Assembly: GCF_017303375.1 (NCBI RefSeq) | Contig: NZ_JAFKOH010000010.1 | Coordinates: forward strand, 118,169 to 182,168 | DNA: 64,000 nt | Reading direction: 5' to 3' | From: Bacillus sp. NTK074B | GTDB taxonomy: Bacteria > Bacillota > Bacilli > Bacillales > Bacillaceae_B | Part shown: positions 42,432 to 51,843 of the stretch, piece after piece | Position numbering within the stretch: position 1 is the first letter of the stretch | How the letters are laid out: every line of letters starts with the position of its first letter | The notes under the pieces: generated by a model | Database searches by the model: none | Told to the model about the DNA's origin: nothing | What the model saw: the letters and a program-made list of their open reading frames with translations, nothing else | Translations under genes and position numbers: made by a program

Positions 42432-42611
42432 GGATGTTTTATAAGTCAAAAGGTCTGGAAATCAACCTTTGATTTGTCTAAAAATGAAGAATATATCCAT
42501 CTTAACTATCTATTCTGAAGAATTATTCCTTTTATTCAGAAAATTATGATAGAATAAAATGGCCACATCATGATAGCGCATACATATAAAACGATTATAT
42601 GGAGGTACTCT

Positions 42612-44972
42612 ATGAAAAAGTGGTTAATCGGAAAGAAAATGACAATGTCGGCCATGGCCCTCGCACTGACAGTCCCGGCTTTTCAGGCTCCTGCCCTCAC
42701 AGCAGAAGCAGACGAAGGGGAAGCGACGAAGGTTGTGGATGAGGACGGAATCAGCATGATCGTCAATGCAGAAAATGACCGCAACAATACGAACAAGCTT
42801 GTCGTGTTTGATCCGACGTTCAGTTATTATACCGAAACAAACGGGTCCTCGTATGAAGTGATTCTCAAGAAGGATGAGGGGAACCGTTATCATGTTGTGT
42901 CCTCGGGGCAGGGGGACAGTGCCATTCCTGAAGATGGGGTCGTCCTGTCGACGGGCCCGCAAACGACTGATGAGATCATGCGTTTCCTGAAGAGCCTGGA
43001 AAAGGGAGAGACCGTTTCAATCAATGAACCGGTTGAAAGGACCTATGCCAATACATTAGACGATATCGACCCAACCGACGAATCCAACCCTGAGGGAGCC
43101 CCGTTCCCAGGGAATCGTGGAGCCAACCAGCTATTGCTGTATACTCCTGCCTTTGGTTCAAGCACCGGAACGAACCCCTATGGATATGAAATCACCGTAA
43201 CCGATGGAGTCGTCACGAAAATCGGCGGAGGGGACAGCAGCATCCCGGCCAACGGATTTGTCGTAAGCGGACACGGAACCGAAGCAGAATATCTGAAAAA
43301 AGCAGAAATTGGGATGAAAGTAGAGTATGATGCGGACGGCAAAATCGAATTGATCCGCGACGCATCCACCTATATTTTTAAAAGTGAACAAACCTTGCAG
43401 GAAGCGAAGCAAAGCATTGCTCATGCGGAGGAAAAGTATATCGATGCAGAGTTTAAGAAAGCACATACTTCTGTAAAGGAAGCGGAAGAGTTATTGAAAA
43501 AAGCAGAAGACATCCAGGGTGAAGATCCTCAAAAGGCATTGGAATATACGGAAGAAGCAACCCAGGTCGCTTACGACGCCTACTATTATTCCCTTCCTTC
43601 TGAAGTGGGTGAGCAGCGTGCCATCTGGTATCGACCGGAAGAGAAGGATTTGGATGACGTCATCACGACGCTGGACCGGATGGAAGAAGCAGGCTTCAAT
43701 TCTCTTTATCTCGAAACCACTTTCTGGGGGTACACGATCTTCCCGAGTGACACGATGGAAGCCTACGGTCTGCCAAAGCAGCACCCGAACTTCGCCAACC
43801 AGGACTATGGGAAATACGGTTCAGACATCCTGAAAGCCTTTATCGAAGAAGGGAAGAAGCGGGGGATCACGATTCAATCGTGGACGGATGGCTTCATGAT
43901 CGGCCACAGCAGCCTTGGCCTGCCGTCACAGTTCAAAAAGTACCCTGAATGGAGCGCGGTACAGCGGAATGATGAGCCGGGCACACCTGGAAGTGACTCC
44001 AGCAGTAACTACTATTGGCTCGACATCGCCAATCCTGATGTGCAGGACTTTATGCTGGATATTTATAAAGAACAGCAAGAGGACTATAAGATCACAGGTG
44101 TAAATATCGATTATATGCGTTACCCGCACCATCCATTTGATAAGAGCTATGGTTTCAGTGCCTCGAACCGTGAACGTTTCGAAGCGGAATTTGGCGTCGA
44201 TCCAATGGATTTAGAGGAGTCCGATGCGTTATGGGAAGAGTGGGAAAACTGGCTTCGTGAACAGGAAAACACGTTTGTCGATCAGCTTCATGTGCAGAGT
44301 AAAGACATTAATCCTGCGTTCATGGTGACGGCCACTCCTGAACCGGGGGCAGAGGCCGTTTTGATCAGCGATTGGGTCGAGGACATAGATGGCGTCATCC
44401 CCCAGGCATATGGACATGATTTCAACAGCATCCAATCCACAGTAATTGCCAGTAAAAAGCTGACGCCACCGTCGATGATGTATTATACGGGAATCTACTC
44501 GTTCTACCACCATCTGGGTGAAAAGGCAGCCGTCAATGATGTGTTAGCAGCAGGTCATGGAACGTCAGGTGTGAACATGTTCGCCTTCGGTCAGGCCAGT
44601 GCCCCGTCTGTGGACGCATTGGGGAAAGGTCCGTGGCGGAATGCGGCTGTGAATCCCGGGGAAGATCCGAAAGCGGCAGTCCAAGCTACGGTCAAGCAGT
44701 TGAAGGAACAGACGGCGTCTATCTATATTCCTAAGGGAGCTGTTAACAAAGAAGAAGGAAAAGATCTTGAGAATAATCTTCGGAAATGGGAGAAAATGAT
44801 GAAGCGGCCGGATCAGTCTCTCAAGAAAGACAAGGTAGAGAAAGAATTTGAGAAGACCGTTGAACTGATCAATTCCTTTGAGACACTGAATCCAGTGGTG
44901 AAGGATCGAGTAGTCGAGAAGATGGAAAAAGTGCATAAGTGGTTGAACTACTACTTCGAGAAGCAGCAATAA
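42612..44972 (+). CDS. Secreted glycoside-hydrolase-like protein (GHL10/DUF187)
   Basis: 786 residues from ATG 42612 (ATGGAGG upstream). Signal peptide ~1-30 (MKKWLIGKKMTMSAMALALTVPAFQAPALTAEA). Two tandem related modules follow (NKLVVFDPTFSYYTETNGSSYEVIL... and NQLLLYTPAFGSSTGTNPYGYEITV...), then a helical linker (~270-340) and the DUF187 barrel (~345-660): RAIWYRPEEKDLDDVITTLDRMEEAGFNSLYLET, WTDGFMIG, GVNIDYMRYPHHPFD. The C-terminus is a charged helix. It probably attacks a surface or environmental glycan outside the cell, whose fragments the ABC importer takes up. Exact activity is unknown. Confidence 0.88.
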   Translation: MKKWLIGKKMTMSAMALALTVPAFQAPALTAEADEGEATKVVDEDGISMIVNAENDRNNTNKLVVFDPTFSYYTETNGSSYEVILKKDEGNRYHVVSSGQGDSAIPEDGVVLSTGPQTTDEIMRFLKSLEKGETVSINEPVERTYANTLDDIDPTDESNPEGAPFPGNRGANQLLLYTPAFGSSTGTNPYGYEITVTDGVVTKIGGGDSSIPANGFVVSGHGTEAEYLKKAEIGMKVEYDADGKIELIRDASTYIFKSEQTLQEAKQSIAHAEEKYIDAEFKKAHTSVKEAEELLKKAEDIQGEDPQKALEYTEEATQVAYDAYYYSLPSEVGEQRAIWYRPEEKDLDDVITTLDRMEEAGFNSLYLETTFWGYTIFPSDTMEAYGLPKQHPNFANQDYGKYGSDILKAFIEEGKKRGITIQSWTDGFMIGHSSLGLPSQFKKYPEWSAVQRNDEPGTPGSDSSSNYYWLDIANPDVQDFMLDIYKEQQEDYKITGVNIDYMRYPHHPFDKSYGFSASNRERFEAEFGVDPMDLEESDALWEEWENWLREQENTFVDQLHVQSKDINPAFMVTATPEPGAEAVLISDWVEDIDGVIPQAYGHDFNSIQSTVIASKKLTPPSMMYYTGIYSFYHHLGEKAAVNDVLAAGHGTSGVNMFAFGQASAPSVDALGKGPWRNAAVNPGEDPKAAVQATVKQLKEQTASIYIPKGAVNKEEGKDLENNLRKWEKMMKRPDQSLKKDKVEKEFEKTVELINSFETLNPVVKDRVVEKMEKVHKWLNYYFEKQQ

Positions 44973-44981
44973 GGGGACGCG

Positions 44982-45004
44982 GGGACAGGTACCCTGGCCC
45001 ACGC
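44982..45004. repeat. REP copy
   Basis: GGGGACAGGTACCCTGGCCC, a diverged copy of the GGGGACAGGTCCC element, just after the GHL10 stop. Confidence 0.55.
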
Positions 45005-45072
45005 TAAGGAAGACGGTGGGATTAATGGTAACGGGTTCTGTTTCCGAGTACAAAAAATTGATTTGTCCGTAA

Positions 45073-45111
45073 ATTAGCAGTCCAATTCGTAACTGAATTG
45101 GACTGCTAATT
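45073..45111 (+). terminator. Strong hairpin in the gap after the GHL10 gene
   Basis: TTAGCAGTCCAATTC/GAATTGGACTGCTAA, a perfect 15-bp stem with a 6-base loop followed by TTTTGG. Confidence 0.75.
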
Positions 45112-45234
45112 TTGGTTAATATATCAAGGTGATTAATGTGCTTATAAGAGTTTTAGGACGGATTGTTGGGGAAATGATGGTTGAACTAGCAATGAAGCAT
45201 ACTGCTTAGATGATTCCATTTTGGCGGCAGATTT

Positions 45235-45423
45235 ATAAGCGGAGAAATTCCGTCTAAGGCAGCTGGAGGAGGGTTAAAACGCTGAAATAAGCGGAGTTTT
45301 TCCGCTTAACTGCTCAATATGGCACAATATTCAACGGATATTGTTCAAATAAGCGGAAAAACTCCGGCTAATATTCGTGAAATAGCCGCATTTTCCGATT
45401 TAACCGGAATTCTTCCGCTAATT
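45235..45423. repeat. Five-copy array of a palindromic intergenic repeat
   Basis: Variants of AATAAGCGGAAWWWTCCGCTTA occur at about 45235-45257, 45287-45310, 45348-45372, 45381-45403 and 45402-45423. Each is itself a small inverted repeat (TAAGCGGA/TCCGCTTA); copies are spaced irregularly by 0-40 bp, so it is not a CRISPR. The remainder of 45424-45897 holds no intact gene. Confidence 0.65.
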
Positions 45424-45897
45424 TTCAAACGCCAGGGAAGCGGCTCTCCTTATTCAATATGAGGGTGCGGATCGTCCATAAAGAATGATGATAAAAAAGA
45501 TCGAAATATACTGGCCCCGGGCTTTATAACGTGTTCATTTCACTGCTGAAGTGTCTATTCCTTCTATTGAACATTACTATGCGAAAAGCAGTGCGAATTC
45601 AACTGTTGTCCTTTAAAATCGAATCCGTTAGATTTATGATCCACCGTCTTTTTGGATAAGGGACCTTTCCCTTATTAAGAAGAGTACCTTCACCACCGAT
45701 ACTAAGACTAAGCTGGAAATTATACGGGATTACCCTACAACTGGGATATACTCTATCCTTGATTAGCATATCGTTCACTAGGGGACTCTTTATTATTAGT
45801 TCCGTATCGGGTGCTGCTCGACGTAGAGCAAATGTTACAAAGTAAAATCCAGCAGCCTTCCTTTCCAGTTGAAATGCATGCTGAAAGAGTGGAAAGA

Positions 45898-46063
45898 ATG
45901 AAAAAGATTTTTAATTATACATGTAGTATCATCATCACTTTATGTGCGGCTATTTTTTTTTCTGTTTGAAGACTCTGATATAGCGGGTATAGCGTTGGGG
46001 GGTTGCTTCTTCACTCAGGCGGCCTTTGCCATCGGCTTTTTTATTGAAGAGGAAAAGGAATAG
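45898..46063 (+). pseudogene. Frameshifted small two-helix membrane protein, copy A
   Basis: ATG 45898 begins MKKIFNYTCSIIITLCAAIFF and then stops after a run of nine Ts (45953-45961). Removing one T joins it to LFEDSDIAGIALGGCFFTQAAFAIGFFIEEEKE, giving ~53 residues with two membrane helices and an acidic tail. Copy B at 49668 has the same layout (EDSLLGRIAY...FFTVAAYSIGLLIDEE). Function unknown. Confidence 0.55.
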
Positions 46064-46077
46064 GCAATGGTATGTGC

Positions 46078-46528
46078 TTATGCCGGATCTATTCTTTTGG
46101 CGATTTCCTCAATCTTTGGTATAAGAAAGGAAACGTAAGGCTCATCTTTCCGTATTTCAAACATATGCAGGGCATGTCGAAAGTAAGGAAGTGCCTGGGC
46201 ATAGTCCTTTTTCAACTCGAAGTTGTAGCCGATTTGATAATGAAGTTCACCGAGTCCCCAAAGAAGTTCTTCTTCAAAGCACCATTTAATGGCTTTGACA
46301 CAGTAGTCTGTTGACTCCTCAAGTTCACCTAAACGTGTCAGGACTCTGGCTGTACTGTAAAAAATTTTGGTTTTAATCGATTTATCCTGCAGTTGTCCCG
46401 TTGTGTTCATGGCTTGTATGACTTTTTTATAGTAAAGAAGGGCCTCTTCATATTGCTGCATATTGTAAAGAATCGCTCCATTGCTTGAAAACTTCAGCTT
46501 TTTATTTCTTGGATGATTGACCGATTAG
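46078..46528 (-). pseudogene. C-terminal fragment of a TPR regulator
   Basis: Homology begins before the first Met: RNKKLKFSSNGAILYNMQQYEEALLYYKKVIQAMN and runs through two further TPR-like repeats (IKTKIFYSTARVLTRLGELEESTDYCVKAI; GLGELHYQIGYNFELKKDYAQALPYFRHALHMFE). A stop codon at about 46527 cuts the frame, and the N-terminal HTH or upstream TPRs expected for Rap/NprR/PlcR-type proteins are missing. It is a decayed 3' fragment. Confidence 0.65.
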
Positions 46529-46614
46529 TGGTTTTATTTGGTTCGGAATCAGCTTTATATTTATTATTGCAGGGTTATTGAACGCATTTTAAATACTGAA
46601 GTCGTTTATTGCAT

Positions 46615-46792
46615 TCGGCGGACTCAAACTTAGCGCTTACGATTATGAGTATACGAGATCGAAGAATGAAGTCAGGGTTTTTGTTATGTATCAGAACATG
46701 TCCCTGGATTTGGCAAAAAACAAGCGAAATATCCAGAGTATGATGTTTATTTTAATAAGGATAAAGTAGAAAAAGCTATTAAGCGATAATTG
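46615..46792 (+). pseudogene. Unassigned decayed coding fragment
   Basis: Two overlapping frames carry protein-like sequence: FGGLKLSAYDYEYTRSKNEV and, after a frame change, FGKKQAKYPEYDVYFNKDKVEKAIKR followed by a stop. The pattern suggests the end of a small exported protein (possibly DUF3139-like) broken by an indel. The rest of 46529-46856 shows nothing else. Confidence 0.35.
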
Positions 46793-46856
46793 GATTCGAG
46801 GGAGAACTCTGTAGTTGGAGTTCTTTTTGAACATGTGTATGGAAGGCTACTAAATT

Positions 46857-46902
46857 AAAAATCTTCCCGATAATCTAATAGGTTACCGGGAAGATTTTTT
46901 TT
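46857..46902. terminator. Terminator of the SDR gene
   Basis: AATCTTCCCG/CGGGAAGATT stem, flanked by an A run on the left and eight Ts on the right, so it can act in both directions. Confidence 0.75.
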
Positions 46903-46943
46903 GAGGAGGGGTGAGGGGAAAAGCAGGCTCCCACTCCACGTTC

Positions 46944-47690
46944 TTACTTAAACGAAGCATAGCCCTCATCCGCCATCACAACACTACCATTAATCGCATC
47001 CGCTTCCTCCAACGATAGAAGATAAACCGCATTGGCCAACTGCTCAGGCTGGGTCAGTTTATTCCCCATCACCTTCGCCTTCATAGAATCAATGATGCCG
47101 TGGTCTTTATAGCCTTGGATGATCGGCGTGTCCACGACACCCGGTGCGATGCCGACGACACGGATTCCGTAAGGAGCGAGTTCCAGTGCCGCTGATTTCG
47201 TCATCATGTTCACGGCTCCTTTAGTGGCGTGGTAGGCAAATGTGTTCGGTGATGCCAGTACCCCGAATACAGAAGTGGTATTGATGATGACACCTTTGAT
47301 GTTCAGTTCCTTCATCTTCTTAGCAGCTGCGAAGATACCGTAAGCGACGCCGTGCTGGTTGATATCGATGATTTTATGATAAGCGTCCATGTTCATATCG
47401 AGAACTGGTGTAGGTGACCCGATTCCGGCATTGTTAAACATGATGTCGATCCGGCCGTATTCACCGACTGTTTTCTCGACTAAGCTGTTTACGTCTTCAT
47501 GCTTGGAAACGTCCGTTTTAATGAAGATGGCTTCTCCGCCATTGGAGCGGATCATCTCCACCGTTTCATTACCTAACTCCTCATTGAAGTCCGCAACGAC
47601 AACCCGGTCTCCTTTTTTAGCAAACTTCAGAGACGTTTCTCTTCCGATCCCGCTTGCTCCACCCGTAATCACAGCTACTCTTTTTGCCAT
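46944..47690 (-). CDS. SDR family oxidoreductase
   Basis: 248 residues, RBS AAGGAGG. Classical SDR: cofactor loop TGGASGIGRETSL, DFN at the end of beta-2 (NAD-preferring), NNAGIG, catalytic Ser (NTTSVFG), YHATKGAV (YxxxK) and the GxxxTPI substrate loop. Resembles glucose-1-dehydrogenase/3-oxoacyl reductase-like enzymes; the substrate cannot be told from sequence. It is divergent from the LysR gene at 47802, which is the probable regulator. Confidence 0.9.
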   Translation of the reverse strand: MAKRVAVITGGASGIGRETSLKFAKKGDRVVVADFNEELGNETVEMIRSNGGEAIFIKTDVSKHEDVNSLVEKTVGEYGRIDIMFNNAGIGSPTPVLDMNMDAYHKIIDINQHGVAYGIFAAAKKMKELNIKGVIINTTSVFGVLASPNTFAYHATKGAVNMMTKSAALELAPYGIRVVGIAPGVVDTPIIQGYKDHGIIDSMKAKVMGNKLTQPEQLANAVYLLSLEEADAINGSVVMADEGYASFK

Positions 47691-47801
47691 GTGTATTTCC
47701 TCCTTGTTTTTACATCTAAATTGATTTTACCATTCACATAAATTTATTATAATTTAATAAAACTAACATTTAGTTAAGTAATACTTAAGGAGGGACGGAC
47801 C

Positions 47802-48722
47802 TTGAATATCGAACAGTTGGAGCATGTGGCAGAGGTGGCAAGGGCAGGGGCACTGACGAAGGCGGCGGAGCATTTGCATGTGAGTGCGTCAGCCGTGAGC
47901 CAGTCCATCAGTAAGCTTGAGCAGGAGCTGGGCGTCCAGATTTTCATCCGTAATCGTCAGGGAACTGCGTTGACCGCTGATGGAAAGAATATTATGAAGA
48001 AAGTAGACAATGTCCTGGCTGCCATTGGAGATCTGAAGGAAGAAGCGAACCGGTGCACGGATACCCTTGGCGGGGAGCTGAAGATCGGCATCATCCCCGG
48101 TCCCATCAACCTTCTCATTGATGTGGTATCTGCGTATAAGAAGGATAATCCGAACGTGAAAGTAGAGATTCATGAGATAGGGCCGGTGAAGATCATCGAA
48201 GGAGTCGAGAACAACGAGCTGGACATTGGTTTGATTTTAACTTCAGAATCGTTCGATGTTCAGCATCATGAACTGGTTGCGGAGGAGCTTATGGAAGGAA
48301 AGATGGTTGCGGGTGTTCACGAACATTCCCACTTGGCATCCTTTGACGAGCTCACACCGCAGCAGCTCATCGGGGAAACGCTCGTCTTGTACAATGATGA
48401 ATATATTAAGCAATTTGCACATGATACGCTATCCCCTTATGGCCCACTTGATATCCTTTTTACGACCAATAACATAGAGGCCATTAAGAGGGCGGTCCAG
48501 AGTGGGGTGGCGGTGACCCTGGGGATGGATTATTCGTTTCGGACCCGTGAACCCTATTCGAGTCAACCGATCATCCCTGTAGAGATCACGGGAACCGAAA
48601 ATGAATCGCTTCACCTTTCATTGATCAGGAGGAAGGATAGTGTCCCATCAAGGAGAGTGAAGGAGTTTATGAATAGGGTTCGAGGGAGTTTTCGTAAGTA
48701 TGAACGTGGTGGGGGGAGGTGA
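47802..48722 (+). CDS. LysR-family transcriptional regulator
   Basis: 306 residues, RBS AAGGAGGG. The N-terminal HTH (LEHVAEVARAGALTKAAEHLHVSASAVSQSISKLEQELGVQIFIRNRQGTALTADG) is canonical, followed by the periplasmic-binding-like effector domain (~90-295). It is divergent to the SDR gene with a 111-bp AT-rich intergenic region, the usual LysR arrangement. Confidence 0.93.
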   Translation: MNIEQLEHVAEVARAGALTKAAEHLHVSASAVSQSISKLEQELGVQIFIRNRQGTALTADGKNIMKKVDNVLAAIGDLKEEANRCTDTLGGELKIGIIPGPINLLIDVVSAYKKDNPNVKVEIHEIGPVKIIEGVENNELDIGLILTSESFDVQHHELVAEELMEGKMVAGVHEHSHLASFDELTPQQLIGETLVLYNDEYIKQFAHDTLSPYGPLDILFTTNNIEAIKRAVQSGVAVTLGMDYSFRTREPYSSQPIIPVEITGTENESLHLSLIRRKDSVPSRRVKEFMNRVRGSFRKYERGGGR

Positions 48723-48794
48723 GCGTGTTATCCGCATTTCTATTTGTTTTCATTCTTTCGATCGGGATTTCCAAGATTGGCTCGTGGGGTGGGG

Positions 48795-48867
48795 GAGCAG
48801 GGGGACGGTTCTCTTGCTTCCACAAGCATAGCATCGTGCGGGAAGCAGAAGAACCGTCCCCTTGCTC
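48795..48867. repeat. REP hairpin (GGGGACGGTTCTC pair)
   Basis: GGGGACGGTTCTCTTGCTTCC and its opposite-strand partner GGAAGCAGAAGAACCGTCCCC form 27-bp arms with three mismatches around a 19-base loop. It is the best-preserved copy of the REP family in this window. A short ORF overlapping it (48719-48913) seems to be interrupted by it. Confidence 0.8.
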
Positions 48868-48967
48868 CTTTTTCTCATCCCAACAAGGTATTTCCCCTTT
48901 TTTACTAGAATAGATACATATACTATTTTTTCATGAAATCTCTAGAAGAAGGAAAGGGGAGAAACCC

Positions 48968-49663
48968 ATGAATGTCAGTAAACCGAAACGTCTTATCTAT
49001 GCAAGTGCTCTGCTTTCAATCGTAGGATTACTAATGTTCTCCATCGTTCTATATTTTCTGGTTCAAAGCGTCAGGGAGACTTTCTATCAGAATAAATACG
49101 AGAATGATTATGAATATCGTTCATTAAAGAAGGATGGAGTGGTGGATTCGGTTCAGGTGTTTCATGGGGTGAAGTTGAATACGTTTCTCGAGGAAGATGA
49201 GGAATCGGGTAAAAAGAGCGGGAATATTCTGTTTGAGGTGAAGGATGAACCGGAAGCAACGCTCAAAGGGTTTCAGGTCGACTCCGGGCGTGAAGATATG
49301 GGTGCGTTTGATGAGGCCATTCAATATAAGGTGATGGTGGAGAAGGAAACGGGCAGGGAGTCATTCATCGTTACTCTGAAAAAGTCACCGAATTCTGAGC
49401 ATGCGAAGTATAAGACCTTCAGCATCAATGAAAATGGGGTCATTAAAACAAGTGAGTTCACGCCTGCTACTAAGAACAAGCTGGAAACGCAATGGATTAA
49501 AGGACTTTCTGATGAAACACATGGGTACTATACAGATCTTCCGTATCAAAAAGGAGGATGGGTGTCTTTGATCGCCCTTGCTTTCCTCGGCATTCTTTCT
49601 ATGATTGGGGCTATGTGGTTCAGGCGCAGGTCCGCTGCTGCTGAAACGGGGGAGGCTGCTTAG
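48968..49663 (+). CDS. Hypothetical protein with two membrane helices
   Basis: 231 residues, RBS GGAAAGGGG. Helix one is at ~10-33 (LIYASALLSIVGLLMFSIVLYFLV) and helix two at ~200-218 (GGWVSLIALAFLGILSMIGAMWF), then a short basic/Ala tail. The ~165-residue middle, facing outside, is charged and beta-rich (SVQVFHGVKLNTFLEEDEE, FEVKDEPEATLKGFQVDSG). I do not recognise a family. It is followed at once by the broken mini membrane gene. Confidence 0.7.
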   Translation: MNVSKPKRLIYASALLSIVGLLMFSIVLYFLVQSVRETFYQNKYENDYEYRSLKKDGVVDSVQVFHGVKLNTFLEEDEESGKKSGNILFEVKDEPEATLKGFQVDSGREDMGAFDEAIQYKVMVEKETGRESFIVTLKKSPNSEHAKYKTFSINENGVIKTSEFTPATKNKLETQWIKGLSDETHGYYTDLPYQKGGWVSLIALAFLGILSMIGAMWFRRRSAAAETGEAA

Positions 49664-49667
49664 ATCA

Positions 49668-49821
49668 ATGAAACGAACATTTCTTACCACATGTTTTATG
49701 ATCATGGTCATTTGTTACGGCCTATCTATTAGAAGATTCTTTACTGGGAAGAATTGCTTATACATTGAATTTTTTTACTGTGGCTGCGTATTCGATAGGG
49801 TTATTGATCGATGAGGAGTAG
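49668..49821 (+). pseudogene. Frameshifted small two-helix membrane protein, copy B
   Basis: ATG 49668 reads MKRTFLTTCFMIMVICYGLSI in one frame; the second half LEDSLLGRIAYTLNFFTVAAYSIGLLIDEE is in the +1 frame from about 49729 to the TAG at 49819-49821. The parts align with the two halves of copy A at 45898, including the change of frame just before the EDS residues. Confidence 0.55.
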
Positions 49822-49864
49822 CCATTCTCATTGGGGTTTATACTGACATAAAAAACAAGACACC

Positions 49865-49894
49865 AGAAAAAAAGCAAGTAACCACTACTTGCTT
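49865..49894 (-). terminator. Terminator of the LysM gene
   Basis: On the minus strand AAGCAAGTA/TACTTGCTT is followed by seven Ts. Confidence 0.8.
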
Positions 49895-49910
49895 CTTCTC
49901 TAATATCTTC

Positions 49911-51155
49911 TTATTGAACCTTCAACACTTCCCCCACATAAATCCGGTCACTGACTAATTTGTTCGCCTTCTTCAATTTCGAGACTGTTGTTTTATATTT
50001 TTTTGCGATGGCGGAAAGGGTGTCCCCTTTTCTTACCGTATGGGTTGTGACTTTAGCAGGGGCAGGGTTTTTATCCTTTGTTTGGGTTGCCCCGGCGATT
50101 TTCAGGACCTGTCCAACGTAGATCATATCGCCCTTAAGGTTGTTGAGATTTTTCAGGCTGCTTACGGTTGTGTGGTATTTCTTGGCGATCACGGATAGAG
50201 TATCGCCTTTTTTCACTTTATATGTCGTTGTTTTGGAAGGTGCAGCTGTATCGTTTTTCGAAGGAGCCGGTGCAGATCCTGAAACCTTCAACACTTGTCC
50301 GACATAGATGCGGTCGCTTGTCAGGTGGTTGATTTTCTTTAAATTGCTGATGGATGTCTTATATTTCTTGGCGATGGCAGAGAGGGTGTCCCCTTTCTTC
50401 ACCTTATAGCTAGTGGTCTTTGGTGCAGCGGACTCATTTTTTGAAGGGGCCGTGGCGGAACCGGAGACCTTCAGCACCTGACCGACATAGATGCGGTCGC
50501 TCTTCAAATGGTTGATTTTCTTCAATTGACTGACGGACGTTTTATATTTCTTAGCGATGGCAGAAAGAGTGTCTCCGCTTTTCACTTTGTATGTGCCCGT
50601 TGCTTCTGTTTTTGCAGGAGGCGTTTCTCCCAAGAGATAGTACATGTCGTTACTGAACGTGATGTGACGTTTTCCTTTATACGTCATGGCTACTTGTTTA
50701 AACTGTTTCTCCATGTTCTCGACGTTGATTTCCATATCATTCATCGCGATGTCGTAGTCATGTTCTGACATGTCGCCATTCAAGTAGTCGATGGTATCGA
50801 TTTCGGAGTTATATACTTCTATTAGACTGTTATAAATGTATTCATCCATGGCTGCGATTGCTTCATTGGAAGGGTTGACCGGAGCCTCTTTCTCCAACGC
50901 CCCATCGAAGTAGGCCAGATACTCATCGTACAGTTTCATTTGTTCTTTTTCCGATTTGGACCCATCGATCTTCGTCGTGTAGCCTTCCAGCGTACGGATG
51001 ATCTTCGCATAATGAGCGGCGAATTGGTTCAGTTCAAGCTGATAGTTGATGGTTTGTGCAGCAAATACAGAATGTTGAGGCTGTAAGAGCGCACTGCTGG
51101 AAAACACCAAAGAGGTTGCCAGGATGGATGCGGTCAGCGTTTTTTTCGTGATCAT
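49911..51155 (-). CDS. Secreted protein with four LysM domains
   Basis: About 414 residues from ATG 51155 (AAGGAGA 7 bases upstream; ATG 51161 would be too close). Signal peptide ~1-33 ([31 protein letters not shown]). A helical ~150-residue N-terminal region is followed by four LysM repeats (~190-235, 250-295, 312-357, 372-416), each with [18 protein letters not shown]...[20 protein letters not shown]. The linkers are Ala/Pro/Ser/Thr-rich. No hydrolase domain follows, so it probably binds peptidoglycan as a wall or spore-associated protein. Confidence 0.9.
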   Translation of the reverse strand: MITKKTLTASILATSLVFSSSALLQPQHSVFAAQTINYQLELNQFAAHYAKIIRTLEGYTTKIDGSKSEKEQMKLYDEYLAYFDGALEKEAPVNPSNEAIAAMDEYIYNSLIEVYNSEIDTIDYLNGDMSEHDYDIAMNDMEINVENMEKQFKQVAMTYKGKRHITFSNDMYYLLGETPPAKTEATGTYKVKSGDTLSAIAKKYKTSVSQLKKINHLKSDRIYVGQVLKVSGSATAPSKNESAAPKTTSYKVKKGDTLSAIAKKYKTSISNLKKINHLTSDRIYVGQVLKVSGSAPAPSKNDTAAPSKTTTYKVKKGDTLSVIAKKYHTTVSSLKNLNNLKGDMIYVGQVLKIAGATQTKDKNPAPAKVTTHTVRKGDTLSAIAKKYKTTVSKLKKANKLVSDRIYVGEVLKVQ

Positions 51156-51349
51156 GTTCATTCTCCTTCAGGAATCTATAAGTATAGGAATGATCTTCCT
51201 TATATGATTATAATAATCTGTAAAATAAAAGGAAATAGTTTTTGGTAGAACTATAAAACAATATTTTTCGACAAATCTCATGGAAAACTTTACAGTATTC
51301 TAATGTTCTTGTCGTAAATCATTTACACTCCTCCATTACAATAGAAAGA

Positions 51350-51843
51350 CTGTTTGAATATTGGTTGGGGCTTGCCAGCAGATTGTTCCCCATCGCGTTT
51401 ACAGTTCTGTTTTTTACCGTAGTGGGTTCGATCTTTATCATGCCTCAGGTGCAGTGGAAGCAAATCATAGCCGAGATATTTTCGTCCGCTCTTTATGTAC
51501 AGAATTGGTACTTGGCCAGAAGTGCCGTGGATTATCTCGCTCAGAATAACCAGGCAAGCCCCCTGCAGCAATTTTGTGCGCTTTCCCTGTAGGGGCAATT
51601 ATACCTCACTTGCCATTCGTCATTTTGTTCTCGTTTCTTCTGGCGAAAAAGGTACTGATAACACCTGTAAGAAAGACTTTGTTGCGTGTCCTGATCAGTC
51701 TTTTTACTCTATCAATTTCCTATTCCGTTTACAAAACTGCGGTGAATCAGACCTGAAAGTATTTTGATACGCTGGCACGTGTATGGGAGTTCAGCCAGGG
51801 TGAGATTTTGGCGCTGCTCATTCCTTATTTGACATTCAGTAAG
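51350..51843 (+). pseudogene. OatA-like acyltransferase, membrane part (broken)
   Basis: RLFPIAFTVLFFTVVGSIFIMPQVQW, ALYVQNWYLARSAVDYLAQNNQASPLQQFCALSL and, after a stop and frame change, YFDTLARVWEFSQGEILALLIPYL match consecutive parts of acyltransferase-3 (OafA/YrhL) proteins. The expected SPLQHFWSLSVQGQFY is disturbed by a premature stop at 51590. The N-terminal ~90 residues are missing. The matching C-terminal SGNH half lies next to it on the other strand. Confidence 0.75.

Noticed and set aside
45235..45423. Possible CRISPR array
   Set aside because: Repeats are imperfect palindromes with spacing from 0 to 40 bp and no cas genes are in the window.
48719..48913. 64-codon ORF starting in the LysR stop
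   Set aside because: Only the first ~20 residues look like a membrane helix; the rest is translated REP hairpin. No independent RBS. At most a fragment.
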